7,909 bases of DNA from Flavobacteriaceae bacterium (GTDB lineage: Bacteria > Bacteroidota > Bacteroidia > Flavobacteriales > Flavobacteriaceae), in the NCBI GenBank assembly GCA_030633285.1, contig DAOVTC010000045.1, positions 1 through 7,909 of the forward strand, written 5' to 3'. The notes under the pieces were generated by a model that was not told the origin of the DNA, ran no database searches, and was given only the letters and a program-made list of their open reading frames with translations. Below, piece by piece: positions 7,378 through 7,909 of this stretch; the stretch's first letter is position 1; every line of letters starts with the position of its first letter. A program made the position numbers and the translations under genes.

Positions 7378-7440
7378 AGAATTTTCAAGATAAATTTAAA
7401 AGATTAAAGTTATTAAAAATTTTCAATTCCAATGTAATTA
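7243..7440. repeat. 22-bp direct repeat: one copy in the 251-codon gene, one in its upstream region
   Basis: Positions 7243-7264 and 7419-7440 are identical over 22 bp and 176 bp apart. On the minus strand the gene copy encodes NYIGIEN. The upstream copy is not in a coding frame. Similarity continues past the repeat: after GAAAAT the upstream copy lacks 8 bases (ACTAGTAT) and then both share TTTTAAT. This fits a partial duplication or the last trace of a decayed copy of the gene. Confidence 0.7.
7405..7435 (-). promoter_or_regulatory. Weak promoter candidate for the receptor operon
   Basis: On the minus strand TAACTTTA (7412-7405) matches the Bacteroidota -7 consensus TAnnTTTG except for its last base. 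ATTG lies 17 nt upstream of it, at about 7430-7433, and could serve as the -33 element (consensus TTTG, spacing about 19). Transcription would start roughly 20-25 nt before the ATG at 7377. The -33 candidate falls in the duplicated 22-bp segment. Matches this loose are common in AT-rich DNA. Confidence 0.28.
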
Positions 7441-7473
7441 AAAAGGGTTTAACATAAATTTATGTTAAACCCT
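7439..7473 (-). terminator. Intrinsic terminator of secA: perfect 30-bp palindrome followed by a T tract
   Basis: AGGGTTTAACATAAA at 7444-7458 is followed directly by its exact reverse complement at 7459-7473. As RNA this folds into a 13-bp stem with an AAUU loop and a GGG/CCC base. Read on the minus strand, the stem is followed at once by TTTTT (7443-7439). It lies 24 bp after the secA stop at 7498. Position, symmetry and T tract fit a Rho-independent terminator separating secA from the receptor operon. In the plus direction no T tract follows. Confidence 0.82.
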
Positions 7474-7497
7474 GATACTTAATTTTAATAAGATAAT

Positions 7498-7909
7498 TTA
7501 TTCATCAATTAAAACCCATTCACCTTTTTGTATTAAAGGAATAGCTTGTTTATACTTCACTATTTTGCTTTCACCATTTGTAATATTTTTGATAGTTACT
7601 TTTTCATTTCTACCAATTTTGCGTTCTGTTCTTACAATGGTTTCTGTAATTTGAGGTTGTTGGGTTTGATTGGCTTGAGTATTTTGAGTAGGGCTATTAA
7701 ATTCTGCTTTACTCAATTGTACTTTTTCTTGTTTTTGTTCTCTTGCTTGAGATACTTGTTGCGGATTCTGACTAGGTAATTCACCTTTAAATAAGAAAGA
7801 CAATACTTCTTTATTTACTTTATCTAGCATGATTTTAAACAATTCAAAAGCTTCAAATTTGTAAATCAATAAAGGATCTTTTTGTTCATATGTAGCATTT
7901 TGTACAGAT
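7498..7909 (-). CDS. secA: Preprotein translocase ATPase SecA, C-terminal part (5' end outside window)
   Basis: The last 136 codons are present. The frame stays open to the right edge, so the TTG at 7869 is internal. The start of the visible part, SVQNATYEQKDPLLIYKFEA followed by FELFKIMLDKVNKEVLSFLF, is the conserved end of the SecA helical scaffold/wing region, seen in other SecAs as YxQKDPLxEYKxEaFxLFxxML. SecA is the cytoplasmic motor that pushes unfolded preproteins through SecYEG. A Q/N-rich linker (about residues 45-90 of the visible part) follows, then RKIGRNEKVTIKNITNGESK and VKYKQAIPLIQKGEWVLIDE. Most SecAs have the zinc-binding tail GRNDPCPCGSGKKYKxCH at the place of GRNE. Here the visible part has no cysteine at all, so a zinc site is absent and a different short tail replaces it. 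The stop TAA is at 7500-7498 and a strong terminator follows. Confidence 0.93.
   Translation of the reverse strand, partial: SVQNATYEQKDPLLIYKFEAFELFKIMLDKVNKEVLSFLFKGELPSQNPQQVSQAREQKQEKVQLSKAEFNSPTQNTQANQTQQPQITETIVRTERKIGRNEKVTIKNITNGESKIVKYKQAIPLIQKGEWVLIDE

Noticed and set aside
7546..7779. Plus-strand open frame with a hydrophobic, Phe/Leu/Cys-rich translation
   Set aside because: It is the reverse reading of the Q/N/K-rich SecA linker and has no independent support.
7498..7869. A free-standing 123-residue gene at the right edge
   Set aside because: The frame continues to the window edge with conserved SecA residues (SVQNATYEQKDPL), so it is the end of secA.

Overview
This is an AT-rich window (roughly three quarters A+T by eye). 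The gene families point to a Bacteroidota genome, most likely Flavobacteriia or a close relative. The markers are a DUF4249-type lipoprotein, a TonB-dependent receptor with an STN domain and a carboxypeptidase-regulatory-like domain, a macroglobulin-like protein carrying a plug domain, no convincing Shine-Dalgarno spacing at most starts, and an acyl-CoA ligase tail of flavobacterial MenE type. No tRNA, rRNA, CRISPR array or insertion sequence was seen.

Layout, left to right. Positions 1-364 (+) hold the 3' end of an AMP-forming acyl-CoA ligase, probably MenE of menaquinone synthesis. It converges on a long minus-strand cluster across an AT-rich inverted repeat at 343-374. Positions 373-818 (-) are a decayed, internally deleted copy of a DUF4249 lipoprotein gene. 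Upstream of it on the minus strand lie a macroglobulin/plug-domain exported protein (842-2623), an intact DUF4249 lipoprotein (2632-3840), an STN-carboxypeptidase-regulatory-plug-barrel TonB-dependent receptor (3866-6622), and a 251-codon exported protein of unknown function (6622-7377). The intergenic stretch 7378-7497 holds a perfect 30-bp palindrome with a T tract, which fits a terminator for the next gene. It also holds a 22-bp duplicate of part of the 251-codon gene and a weak promoter candidate. Positions 7498-7909 (-) are the C-terminal 136 residues of SecA, whose usual cysteine zinc-binding tail is absent.

How the genes work together (inference). The four intact minus-strand genes between 842 and 7377 are spaced by -1, 25 and 8 bp and look like one operon, transcribed from near 7400 towards 365. 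It encodes an outer-membrane uptake system. The receptor is the gated barrel and the DUF4249 protein its likely surface lipoprotein partner. The macroglobulin/plug protein and the 251-residue protein are exported accessory factors. The substrate cannot be read from the sequence. The pseudogene shows that the locus once had two DUF4249 genes on either side of the macroglobulin/plug gene and that one has been lost.
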